A stretch of 64,000 nucleotides of DNA, from contig NZ_JAKNTW010000001.1 in NCBI RefSeq assembly GCF_022213955.1, forward strand, positions 310,001 through 374,000, given 5' to 3'. Below are positions 38,967-48,345 of this stretch, in pieces. Under the pieces are notes generated by a model. The model saw only the letters and a program-made list of their open reading frames with translations. It was not told the DNA's origin and did no database searches. The translations under genes and the position numbers were made by a program. The first letter of the stretch is position 1, and each line of letters starts with the position of its first letter. The DNA is from Dolomitihabitans soli. Lineage in GTDB: Bacteria > Actinomycetota > Actinomycetes > Streptosporangiales > Streptosporangiaceae.

Positions 38967-39848
38967 TCAGCGATGAATGCCGAGTTCGCAGGGGGAATCG
39001 GTGGCGTCGCGAGGGTCTCGGGTCTCGGCCCTGATCTCGGAGAGGACGCCGAGAAGCCTGTCGCCGTCGACACCGAACTGTGTGACCTTGGCGGTGGCGG
39101 CACGGACCGCCTGCCTGAGAGCCGGTGCGGGCTCGACCCCGGCGGAGCGCAGCGCGAGGAACACCCCGGCCAGGATCTCTCCCGCATGGGTGGTGTCCAC
39201 CGGCGTGACCGGGACGGTGGCGGCGTGCCAGGTCCGCCCGGCCGCCGAGTAGGAAGCGCCCTTCGGGCCGTGCTTCGTGATGGCGGAGTTCTGCGGCAGC
39301 GGACCGTCCGCGAAGAGGATCCGGCGTTCCTCGTCGTTCATGAAGGCGAGATCGCAGCTGTTGAGGGCGACGCGAGACCCCTCCGGATCGAGCTCGGCAT
39401 AGTGCTCGAACGCATCGGCTGACACGGTCCGGTGCCCGGGGAGCGCCTTCAGGAAGGCCAGCCATTCCTGTTGCTGGGCCGGGGGAGCGGTGCAGATATG
39501 CACGTGACCGGCGCTCTCGTACTCCCTGGGAAAGCAGGAGAGGGCGGCGTGCGAGGCCACTCCGAGATCCGTGTCGAACGACCGCCTGCCATCGGAATGC
39601 TGAACAATGCGAAAACGAGCAGAATGCCCGTCCAGGATTCCCAGTCCTCGGGTATCGATGCCCAGCCTCCGGAGTGGACCTAGATCGTAATCGGCACCGA
39701 TCGCCGAGACGAGCCCGACCTGCTGGGGGGCGAGGAGAGCGGCGCCGCGTACGCATCCGTATCCGGCACCGCCTGGACTCCGGGTCTCGCCGTGCGGGGA
39801 GTATTCATCGTTTGTTCCGACGTGACCTATGATTACGATATCGACCAT
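38967..39848 (-). CDS. PfkB (ribokinase)-family protein with altered catalytic motif
   Basis: A 293-residue protein from ATG 39848 with AAGGGGA 6 nt upstream. PfkB landmarks are a short N-terminal strand (MVDIVIIGHVGTNDEYS), GGAGYGCVRGAALLAPQQVG as the substrate-binding GG motif and a nucleotide-binding C-terminus. The DTxGAGD catalytic/anion-hole motif reads DTTHAGE (residues 218-224): Gly to His and the catalytic base Asp to Glu. PfkB enzymes phosphorylate sugars or nucleosides; with a viperin nearby a nucleoside role is tempting but unproven. Divergent from the PRTase-like gene. Confidence 0.8.
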   Translation of the reverse strand: MVDIVIIGHVGTNDEYSPHGETRSPGGAGYGCVRGAALLAPQQVGLVSAIGADYDLGPLRRLGIDTRGLGILDGHSARFRIVQHSDGRRSFDTDLGVASHAALSCFPREYESAGHVHICTAPPAQQQEWLAFLKALPGHRTVSADAFEHYAELDPEGSRVALNSCDLAFMNDEERRILFADGPLPQNSAITKHGPKGASYSAAGRTWHAATVPVTPVDTTHAGEILAGVFLALRSAGVEPAPALRQAVRAATAKVTQFGVDGDRLLGVLSEIRAETRDPRDATDSPCELGIHR

Positions 39849-40038
39849 TGAAGTCCCCTTTGTTCTGGTTCTTGCAATGCTCAGCGCCTCAGTGTACCGG
39901 GTGGCCGTTTTTCGGACTAGCCTTAAATGGAATTATGGATTAGTTGCCTAGTGATCCACGGCTTTGAAGGGGTGGCGGCAGGCTGCTCGAACCGGATATC
40001 CTCTGGCCCATCCGCGTGGGAAGAAGCCTGGTGCAGAA

Positions 40039-40815
40039 GTGGAAGTCGTCATATTCGCTCTCGCCGTGACGGGATCCCTGGTCGGTGCACTGACCTTGTT
40101 GGTCAATTTCAGCCAGTACAGGCTGCAAAAGTCGCTTAAGCCTGGAGCGCCCGGCGAGAGAATGGATCCGGTAGAAGCCGGAAAGATACTCCGCGACGTC
40201 ACTTCCGACCCTGTCAGGATTATTGCCGCGAACCATATCTTCATCGAATCGGAGAAAAAGGGCGTCGGCTATATCGACAAGCAGGAGATCGGGATATATC
40301 TAGACATGCACAGCGCCGCCTGTGATCCGGAAAAACGCGAGACCCTGGCGGGGGCGCTGGCGGATTTCGTCCGGCAAACGGCGGGATATCAATCACTCAA
40401 CGGCGTTTCATTCGCGTCTCCGCGTGAAGGAAATCTCCTTGTGGGGGCCGGTGCGGCACAACGCCTCGGGCTGAACTTCCTGATGATCAGGACCGGCAGG
40501 GCTCCGCGGTTCGGATATCCGATCGAAGGGGCCTTCTCTCCGGGATCGACCGCGATTCTGGTGGATGATCTCTGCATGGAGGCGACGTTCCTCACCCGAT
40601 GCGTCAAACTGCTCCGCAGGTATGGCTTGAATGTGTCCCACTGCGTCTGCCTGTTCGAGAGGCTCGACGGCAATGCCAGGGAGGGGCTCGCCGAGGTTTC
40701 GGTCGAACTTCACTCGAAGTACCAGATCGACGACGAAGAGCTGGCTCGATTCAAACAGTACGGTGAATCCGCCCTGGAAGACGATGGGCGACCGGAAGGG
40801 ACGGAGAAGTCGTGA
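40039..40815 (+). CDS. Membrane-anchored phosphoribosyltransferase-like protein
   Basis: About 258 residues from GTG 40039 (TTG 39964 would add 25). A single N-terminal helix (VIFALAVTGSLVGALTLLVNF, with residues 3-23 spanning the membrane) anchors a cytoplasmic type I PRTase-like domain reminiscent of orotate PRTase: GNLLVGAGAAQRLGLNFLMI, PIEGAFSPGSTAILVDDL and a long C-terminal helix. The PRPP loop, normally DDVxTTGxS, is VDDLCMEATF, keeping the two Asp but losing the TTG. GC content and codon choice (ATA, AAA, TAT) are less biased than neighbours. Overlaps the next gene (GTGA). Confidence 0.75.
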   Translation: MEVVIFALAVTGSLVGALTLLVNFSQYRLQKSLKPGAPGERMDPVEAGKILRDVTSDPVRIIAANHIFIESEKKGVGYIDKQEIGIYLDMHSAACDPEKRETLAGALADFVRQTAGYQSLNGVSFASPREGNLLVGAGAAQRLGLNFLMIRTGRAPRFGYPIEGAFSPGSTAILVDDLCMEATFLTRCVKLLRRYGLNVSHCVCLFERLDGNAREGLAEVSVELHSKYQIDDEELARFKQYGESALEDDGRPEGTEKS

Positions 40816-41864
40816 CCGGCGACCTGACATCCTGGGGCGAAAAAGGATTCTTGGCCGACCTGCTTCCCGGGTTGTATGTGGACCCCCTGTTGCTTGGCGG
40901 ATTCGGGCATGACGCATCGGTGATCGAGTTGCCGGATGCCCCCTTCAATCTCATCCAGAAGATCGATCGGGCTTCGCACCCGGTGGCGCTCAAAGAAGGC
41001 TGGTCCGGATATCGAACCTGGGGACGAATGGCGGTCACCGCGAATTGCAGTGACATCCTCGCGTCGGGCGGGCGGCCGATCGCCTGCATGATGGCGGTCA
41101 TGGTACCCGGTACCGAGAAGGCCGTTAACGTGCGGGACATCATTTTCGGCGCCGCCGACGAATGCCGGGCCAACGGAGTGATCTACGCCGGCGGCGACAC
41201 GAAGGAGGCTCAGGACCCCCATGTGGTGGGAACCGCCATCGGTATTATCGAAAAGGACGGATTCCTGCCGAGAAACACGGCGGAACCCGGGGATCAGCTG
41301 TTCTGCGCCGGATTGGTAGGCGGTTTCGCCGGAGCGTACTTCATGCTGAAGAACGTGCCGCAGGATGAGCGGGACCACACGGTCGACGCCTACATCGAGT
41401 ATCTCGCCTCACCCATTGCGCAGTGGTGTGCGGCACGGGAGATGAACAAGAGAAAGGCGGCACGCTGCGGCATGGACGCCAGCGACGGTATTTTGGACGT
41501 GCTCCAGACGTTCTCGTCGGCGGGCGTTCAGGTCAACCTCGACCTCGCCGAGGTTCCTTACCATGATTTCGCCGTCGAGTGTGCACGAAAGACCGGTATC
41601 CCGCTCACGCAACTTATCTTCGGCGGCGGTGACTGGAACATCCTGTACTGCGTTCCCCCTGATCGGGTGGCGGAACTGCGCGAGGTGCGCGGTGTTCCCA
41701 TCTATCGCATCGGCGAGATCACGGCTGGCAGTGGTGTCGTCGCGCGCGCGGGCGATGGGGCCGAACACATGGTGCGTGGCGTGGTGAACGAACACTTCAA
41801 AAGCAGGATCGAGGATGCCACCGGTTTCATGGACAGCATCGAGAAGGGGAGGTTCATTCAGTAA
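40812..41864 (+). CDS. PurM/ThiL-like (AIR synthase-related) ATP-binding protein
   Basis: A 350-residue protein from GTG 40812 with GGAGAAG upstream. It shows the AIR-synthase superfamily layout: RTWGRMAVTANCSDILASGG (the DxxAxGG metal/ATP site), GVIYAGGDTKEAQDPHVVGT, and CGMDASDGILDVLQTFSSAG at the start of the C-terminal domain (the MDxSDGL motif of ThiL/PurM). Members phosphorylate or activate small molecules with ATP (thiamine phosphate, FGAM, selenide, HypE). Exact activity unknown. It is coupled to the PRTase-like gene and overlaps the convergent viperin 3' end by 7 bp. Confidence 0.82.
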   Translation: MTGDLTSWGEKGFLADLLPGLYVDPLLLGGFGHDASVIELPDAPFNLIQKIDRASHPVALKEGWSGYRTWGRMAVTANCSDILASGGRPIACMMAVMVPGTEKAVNVRDIIFGAADECRANGVIYAGGDTKEAQDPHVVGTAIGIIEKDGFLPRNTAEPGDQLFCAGLVGGFAGAYFMLKNVPQDERDHTVDAYIEYLASPIAQWCAAREMNKRKAARCGMDASDGILDVLQTFSSAGVQVNLDLAEVPYHDFAVECARKTGIPLTQLIFGGGDWNILYCVPPDRVAELREVRGVPIYRIGEITAGSGVVARAGDGAEHMVRGVVNEHFKSRIEDATGFMDSIEKGRFIQ

Positions 41865-42729
41865 AGCCCACCACGGGCGAGGAATTTCTTGCGATTTATA
41901 GTAATTTGGGAGATGGCCTCTCCGACGCCGACCTGGAGAATGCTGTCGCTGTACGTGTAGCCGTGGCCAAGGGCGTCGAAGAAGCGGCCGGCTGGGTCGA
42001 CCATCGCATAACTGCCGGTCATCGCCTCGTTGTCCTCAGGAATGATCCGCACGCCGTGCGCCTCCACGGATACGCTCCGCGCGACGAATCGTGCGAACTG
42101 GTCGGCGGTGACCAGCAAGGGTTCCACCTTTCCTGAGTTCTGTCCCCAGACGGGAGTACCTCGAATATCTTCCAGCGTTCCGGCTGGGCGGCGATGATGA
42201 ACTCGGTCAGGTCCTCGAAGTGGTTGGCGGTGGTGACCACGGTGTTGATCTTCAGGCGAAAGCCGTTCTCCTTGAGACGCAGGCACAGGTCGAGGTAGTG
42301 GGTTTCGCTCGCGGGTAGCGCCGCTGTCACCCGGCCCGTCATGGCCAGGGTGGCGGAGTTCAGGCTGTCGACGCTGATCGTCACCCAGTCGAGGATGCCG
42401 CGTAGGCTCCGGAGGGTCTCGGTGCTCAGCAGGCTGCCGTTGGTGACGAGTGCGGTGGTGAGGCCATGGGCGCGGGCGAGCCGGATCAGATCGATGATCC
42501 AGGGGCAGAGCAGTGGCTCTCCGCCAGCGAAGGTGATCTTGAGAAACCCGGCGTCCGCGAGCAGGGACACCACCCGTTCCGCATCATTTTGAGTGAGGTG
42601 TCCCTCAGGCAGGACCGTGCGCCGCACGTCGCGGAAGGTGGCAAAGCAGAAGCGGCATTTCATATTGCAGGGTTGCCAAAGATGAAAATTAACTGTCTCG
42701 ACTGGTACGCGCGCGCCTGTTAAGATCAT
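41858..42729 (-). CDS. Prokaryotic viperin-like radical SAM enzyme, apparently frameshifted
   Basis: Viperins use SAM and a 4Fe-4S cluster to turn a nucleoside triphosphate into its 3'-deoxy-3',4'-didehydro form, a chain terminator. From ATG 42729 (GGAG 6 nt upstream) the protein has the cluster motif QPCNMKCRFCF (CxxxCxxC, Cys 21/25/28), FAGGEP at 67-72 and viperin-specific LKINTVVTTANHFEDLTEF and ERWKIFEVLP. The frame then breaks at 42152-42154 (CCC on the coding strand). One base missing there restores TADQFARF, IIPEDNEAMTGSYAMVDPAG, SILQVGVGEAISQITI and FLARGGLY, all viperin C-terminal features. Restored length is about 290 residues. Codon 3 is TTA. Confidence 0.85.
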
Positions 42730-43126
42730 TATAATCTCCATTGGCTATACGTCCCTGTCACGCGAATGTTAGTGTGATTTATCGGACTTGTCAGCTCAGG
42801 GGCCGTTTAAAAGTCAGACGCGGGATGATACCCCTTGGACGCAGCGGCGGATCGCTTGAGATCGAATGGCTCAGGGAAAGCATCGGCCTTCGGCAGAACC
42901 GTGCGTAACAGCTCCTTTCGTACAGCGCCTCTCGTTGTGATCGCCTGAACACCGTGCCTGACGGGTGAAGAGCCTGAGATCCTTACAGGAGGGGGCTCCG
43001 GGTTCCGCAGCACGGCCTGCGTCACCCGCGAGGTGCCGTTCGCCATCCGGGGGGCGGTGCCGCCCCCCGGCCAAGAGTGCGGGAACCAACCGAAGGGGGG
43101 CTGGGGCACCGCGCCCCTGACAGCCA
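42730..43126. other. Intergenic region with GC hairpin
   Basis: 397 nt between the viperin start and the next rightward gene. The left part is AT-richer and should hold the viperin promoter. The right part holds the hairpin CCGGGGGGCGG/CCGCCCCCCGG (43047-43070, 11-bp stem, 2-nt gap) and a smaller GGGGC/GCCCC hairpin near 43105. No gene could be supported. Confidence 0.6.
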
Positions 43127-44011
43127 ATGAGAGTCGCCATGATCGGCCTTGGAGACATCGCCCGCAAGGCGTACCTGCCCGTGCTCGCCCAGGTGCCGGG
43201 CATCGAGCTCCATCTGTGCACACGTGACAGGGAGCGGCTCGACCTGCTCGGCGACGAACACCGGATCCCGGCCAGGCACACCTCCGTGGACGAGGTGGTC
43301 AAGGCGGGAGTCCAGGCCGCACTCGTGCACGCCGCGACCGTGGCGCACCCCGAGATCGTCGAGCGGCTGCTGCGCGCGGGCGTGCACGTCTATGTGGACA
43401 AGCCGATCGCCGACAACCTGGCCGACGCCGACCGGCTCGTACGGCAGGCGCGGGCGGCCGGGTGCTCGCTGATGACCGGGTTCAACCGCAGGCACGCTCC
43501 CGGCTACGCGGACCTGCTGGATCTCCCACGTGACCTGGTCGTCATGCAGAAGAACCGGGCGGCGTTCGCGGCCACGCCGCGCAAGGTGGTGTTCGACGAC
43601 TTCATCCACGTGGTGGACACGCTGCGGTTCCTGACGCCGGGAGAGGCGACCCGGACCGAGATCCGCGCCAGGGTCAGGGAGGGCCTGCTCGAACACGTCG
43701 TCCTTGAGCTGTCCGGCGACGGCTTCACCGCGCTCGGCATCATGAACCGGGTCAGCGGAGCGGCCGAGGAGAGCTGCGAGGTCATGGGCGGCGGCATGAA
43801 ACGGCGGGTGGTCAACCTCGGCGACGTGGTCGACTACGCGGCGGGGGAGACCCTCACCCGCAGGCCCGACTGGACCTCCGTGGCCAGGCAGCGCGGCATC
43901 GAGCAGATCTGCCTCGCGTTCCTCGCCGCCGTCCGCGAGGGCCGCGTGATCGACGGGGCGGACGCCCTCCGCACCCACGCGCTCTGCGAGGAGATCGTCG
44001 CCGCCTGCTGA
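43127..44011 (+). CDS. Gfo/Idh/MocA family oxidoreductase
   Basis: A 294-residue NAD(P)-dependent dehydrogenase-like protein. MRVAMIGLGDIARKAYLPVL is the N-terminal Rossmann motif, GVHVYVDKPIADNLADADRL contains the EKP-equivalent (DKP) lysine motif, and GFNRRHAPGY follows. The C-terminal domain is shorter than in most family members. Substrate unknown. It is preceded by strong GC hairpins rather than an obvious promoter. Confidence 0.85.
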   Translation: MRVAMIGLGDIARKAYLPVLAQVPGIELHLCTRDRERLDLLGDEHRIPARHTSVDEVVKAGVQAALVHAATVAHPEIVERLLRAGVHVYVDKPIADNLADADRLVRQARAAGCSLMTGFNRRHAPGYADLLDLPRDLVVMQKNRAAFAATPRKVVFDDFIHVVDTLRFLTPGEATRTEIRARVREGLLEHVVLELSGDGFTALGIMNRVSGAAEESCEVMGGGMKRRVVNLGDVVDYAAGETLTRRPDWTSVARQRGIEQICLAFLAAVREGRVIDGADALRTHALCEEIVAAC

Positions 44012-44024
44012 CCCGGTGGCCGGC

Positions 44025-44912
44025 TCAGCGGGCGAGCGCGAGCATCCTGGTGAGGCGGTGCGGGGTGAGGCGGGTGATCAGGGTGAAACCGTTGCCCCTG
44101 CGGTAGGGGCTGGAGGAGGAGGCGACTCCGGCCACCGCGCCGCCGTACACCACGGGGCCGCCGCTGTGGCCGCCGACGATCTGGCAGTTGCGCGTCATCA
44201 GCATGCCCGGTCCGGGCCCGCCCGACTCACCGGCGTCGGCGAGGCAGCGGAACATGTCGTCGCCCGAGTAGCCGACGTCGCCCGGGTAGCCGAGCAGCGT
44301 GAGCCCGGACAGCTGTTCGCCCGAGCGGCTGACCAGCGGTCGTAGCCCCGGCCCGGTGACCTTCTCCAGCCGCCGCCCGGCCCGGCCGGCCACGCGGACC
44401 ACACCGACATCCCACGGGAGCACGCTGGGGGAGTAGGAGCGGGTCCGCCACCTTCTGGGCACCCACAGCCGCTCGGCGGGCCAGACCCCGAGCGGCGTGT
44501 CGCCGAGGCCCGTGCTGTTGTACGCGGGCACGAACACGACTCCGTCGTACCAGCGGCGGTTCCGCCCGTAGTTGTCGAACAGGCAGTGCGCCGCGGTGAG
44601 GACCAGGTCGCGTCCCGGGGAACGGAGCACGGCGGCCCCGCAGACCCTGTTCCGGCCGGTGAACCGGTCATGCGCGAGCAGCAGCCCGGTCACCCGCTCG
44701 GGCGCTTCCGCCGTGTACGGCCTGCGCACCCGGGCGTAGCCGTACCGGTCGCCGCCCGGCGTGATCACCTGCCGTCCCGGCACATCCCGCGTGTGCGGAA
44801 CGTGCCGGGACGTCCCGGCCCGAGCCCACGCCACCTCCGTGGGTACGGCGGGCAGCGCCGCGGCCGGTAGGAACAGGAGTACCGCGAGGAGGAGACGCCA
44901 TCCCGTGAACAC
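44025..44912 (-). CDS. Secreted trypsin-like serine protease
   Basis: A 295-residue protein from GTG 44912. Signal peptide MFTGWRLLLAVLLFLPAAAL. Catalytic triad: LVLTAAHCLFDNYG (His), LPWDVGVVRVAG (Asp), IVGGHSGGPVVYGG (Ser, GHSGGP). Cysteines at VCGAAV/TAAHC and FRCLAD/RNCQIV can form the expected disulfides. Chymotrypsin-fold proteases of this kind are exported by many actinomycetes. Confidence 0.92.
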   Translation of the reverse strand: MFTGWRLLLAVLLFLPAAALPAVPTEVAWARAGTSRHVPHTRDVPGRQVITPGGDRYGYARVRRPYTAEAPERVTGLLLAHDRFTGRNRVCGAAVLRSPGRDLVLTAAHCLFDNYGRNRRWYDGVVFVPAYNSTGLGDTPLGVWPAERLWVPRRWRTRSYSPSVLPWDVGVVRVAGRAGRRLEKVTGPGLRPLVSRSGEQLSGLTLLGYPGDVGYSGDDMFRCLADAGESGGPGPGMLMTRNCQIVGGHSGGPVVYGGAVAGVASSSSPYRRGNGFTLITRLTPHRLTRMLALAR

Positions 44913-45042
44913 GTGGATCGGTTACCCGGAGTCACGATCGGTCACGCCTGCGGTAAGGTCCGGAGATCGCAAACGGATCGTCCGCGAACTCCCGCCCACT
45001 CCCTGCCCAGCTCTGGTGCCGTGACAATCCGGTGTCCTGCCC

Positions 45043-45121
45043 AGGTTCGAGCTGCCAAGGTCCGCGCTGACCCGGGTCCGCGCTGTGCAGGGTCGGTGCT
45101 GACCAAGGTTCGTGCCGTGGG
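45043..45121. repeat. Five degenerate 16-bp tandem repeats
   Basis: Units starting at 45043, 45058, 45074, 45090 and 45106 follow the consensus RGGTYCGNGCTGNCCA (first unit 15 bp). They lie in the 271-nt gap between the protease start and the glutamate dehydrogenase stop. Nothing else was recognised there. Confidence 0.65.
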
Positions 45122-45183
45122 CTTGCCGTTCAGGGCCGGGTTGTCCAGGTTCTGCCGTTAAGGGTGCGTGAGATCGGGTGCCG

Positions 45184-46470
<1,287 letters not shown>

Positions 46471-46486
46471 GAAGACCTCCGGATGG

Positions 46487-46549
46487 GCGGGGCGCCGTTG
46501 CCCCGCTCGATGAAGTTGGCCGGATCGGTGCGGGGCGCCGTTGCCCCGC
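46487..46549. promoter_or_regulatory. Twin identical 20-bp hairpins upstream of glutamate dehydrogenase
   Basis: GCGGGGCGCCGTTGCCCCGC occurs at 46487-46506 and again at 46530-46549, identical, 43 bp apart. Each folds as GCGGGGC/GCCCCGC around a 6-nt loop. They begin 17 bp upstream of the start codon, so they are either in the mRNA leader or serve as operator copies. Confidence 0.7.
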
Positions 46550-47643
46550 CGCCGATCACGCCTACTGATCCAACCGGGTTCGGGCGGTCAAGGGAACGTG
46601 CCAATGTGGCGCGCTTCATCCCTGGAATTTGCCTATCTGTCACACCCGAGGAGGCGGGAGGGCCCGGCAGTCGTCCGCGCCGGCCACGCCCGCGGCTCCG
46701 GCGCCCATCGAACGGCTGGAACCGGCCGCCTCGATCGCAGGCGGCCCCACCTTAGGGGGTGTTCGCCGGGGCGAGATCGCCGGCGTCCCCGACCGGGATG
46801 GCGGACGACGCCGCACCTTCCGGATATGCGCTCCGCCTGATCGGGGTTTCGCGAGCACGCGGGCCGCCTGCCTCGGCCCTTCTTCGCGGTCGCTCATGGT
46901 CTCCGTCGTGAGCGGGGTGAATGGAATCTCTCGGTGTCGACCATTCTTTTGGCCTGCTCCGGCCCTGATCGGATTCACCCGGACCGGACGTTCATGATTG
47001 CTCGGTCCTATGACCCCATCGCCCTCTTCCCCATTCCCAGGCGCGGATTTCCCCGCACCAAGTGAGATGGCGTTGACCGGCGGCGAGCCGGCAGATGAAG
47101 CCGCTCGCCGGGTTCCGGCCTGACCGCGTTCGGCTCGTCGTCCTGGAGCGGAATCGGGGGGAGGGGCCTCGGTCATATGCCGCCACCTCGGTTCGTGCGG
47201 ATCCCGGCCGACGTCGCGGCGGTCCCTTGACGGCGCTCGAACACCGAGGTCATGGCCGCCTGAACCCTGCGTTCCCGGTCCGTTCCCCTCGACTGGGCGC
47301 GAGTCGGCGAGGCGGTCGACGACGCCGTTCTGTCGCTCCCGGAACAGAGCACGCATGAAGTCGTAGGAGGGTTGTCTCGCACCAGACCGGCGACCTATAG
47401 TCATTGACATAAATGATGTTGACAGCGCATGTAATTATTTCATGTCGAGTCATGCTCCTGGTGGATTTACTTTTCCTATTCGGGTTCAGAAATCATAAGC
47501 ATCTTTCGGATGTCGATTCCATCGTGACGATCCGGCGATGAAGGTCTGCGGTTCTCGCGCGAACCGGCGCCGGTGTTTCCGTGATGACGTGCCGTGTACC
47601 CATCGCGTCCGTGCGCGCTCGGCGATCCGGAAGGGAAGTGAGG
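46550..47643. other. 1.1-kb region without a supported gene
   Basis: Open frames exist on both strands but all look low-complexity (Arg/Gly/Pro-rich) and lack start signals or recognisable domains. The right part (about 47395-47520) is clearly AT-rich for this genome and contains two TTGACA hexamers (47404-47409, 47419-47424) and CATG-N9-CATG (47429-47444 region). It is probably the promoter region of the sugar cluster that starts at 47644. Confidence 0.6.
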
Positions 47644-48345
47644 ATGCGGTTGACCGGCACCCGGTTACGACCAGAGCCCGACGCCGTGCTGTTCGACGTC
47701 GGGTCCACGCTGATCCACGCCGACCCGGTGATCCTGACCACCTGCCTGACCCGGTACGGCGTGCGGGACGTCGCGCCGGAAGACGCCTCGGCGGCCTTCG
47801 TCCTGGCGCTGGAGGCCAGCCGGGAGCTGCTGCCGCGCGGGCTGGACGACATAGCGAAGGAGGCGGCGCGCTGGGGCCAGTTGCTGGGCATCGCGCCGGG
47901 CCCGGCGATGGCGGCCTTCCGGGACGTGCTCGACACGCCGGGGCTCTACCGATGCGTCGATCCGGACGCCCTCGTGGTCCTCGACGCGCTGCGTGCCGCC
48001 GGGGTGCTGCTGGTGGCCGTGGCCAATGCCGACGGAAACGTGGCGGAGGAGCTCGCCGAGGCCGGATTGCGCGAGTTCTTCGACGTGACGGTCGACTCGG
48101 CGGTGCTGGGGGTCGAGAAGCCGCGCCCGGAGATCTTCCACGACGCCTGCCGTCAGGTGGGGATCCCACCTGCCCGGTCGTGCTTCGTCGGGGATGGGCT
48201 GATCAACGATCTGCTCGGTGCGTGGGCGGCGGGCATCGGGCGCTGCGTCCTGTACGACCCGCTCGGTCTCCGGCCGGAGCTGCCCGGAGCCCTGCGGATC
48301 GGCCGGTTGACCGAGCTGCTCGATGTCACGGGTGAGGAGCGGTGA
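47644..48345 (+). CDS. HAD family hydrolase (probable sugar-phosphate phosphatase)
   Basis: A 233-residue HAD protein from ATG 47644. Motif I AVLFDVGSTLIHADP (nucleophile Asp; the usual second Asp is Gly, as in several HAD subgroups), motif II VAVANADGN, motif III lysine GVEKPRPEIFHDACRQ, motif IV CFVGDGLINDLLGAWAAGIG. As first gene of an operon with Gfo/Idh and DegT enzymes it may remove phosphate from an amino-sugar phosphate. Confidence 0.87.
   Translation: MRLTGTRLRPEPDAVLFDVGSTLIHADPVILTTCLTRYGVRDVAPEDASAAFVLALEASRELLPRGLDDIAKEAARWGQLLGIAPGPAMAAFRDVLDTPGLYRCVDPDALVVLDALRAAGVLLVAVANADGNVAEELAEAGLREFFDVTVDSAVLGVEKPRPEIFHDACRQVGIPPARSCFVGDGLINDLLGAWAAGIGRCVLYDPLGLRPELPGALRIGRLTELLDVTGEER

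Noticed and set aside
42019-42741. Reading the radical SAM gene as a complete 240-residue protein
   Set aside because: Its last 30 residues lose all family features exactly where the second frame resumes viperin motifs, so a frameshift explains the data better.
42807-43223. Leftward 138-codon frame before the Gfo/Idh gene
   Set aside because: It overlaps the strong GC hairpin and the start of a recognised gene and has no protein-like features.
46640-47410. Leftward 256-codon frame in the gene-poor region
   Set aside because: Composition is Arg/Gly/Pro low complexity, there is no Shine-Dalgarno and no recognisable motif; I treat the region as non-coding.
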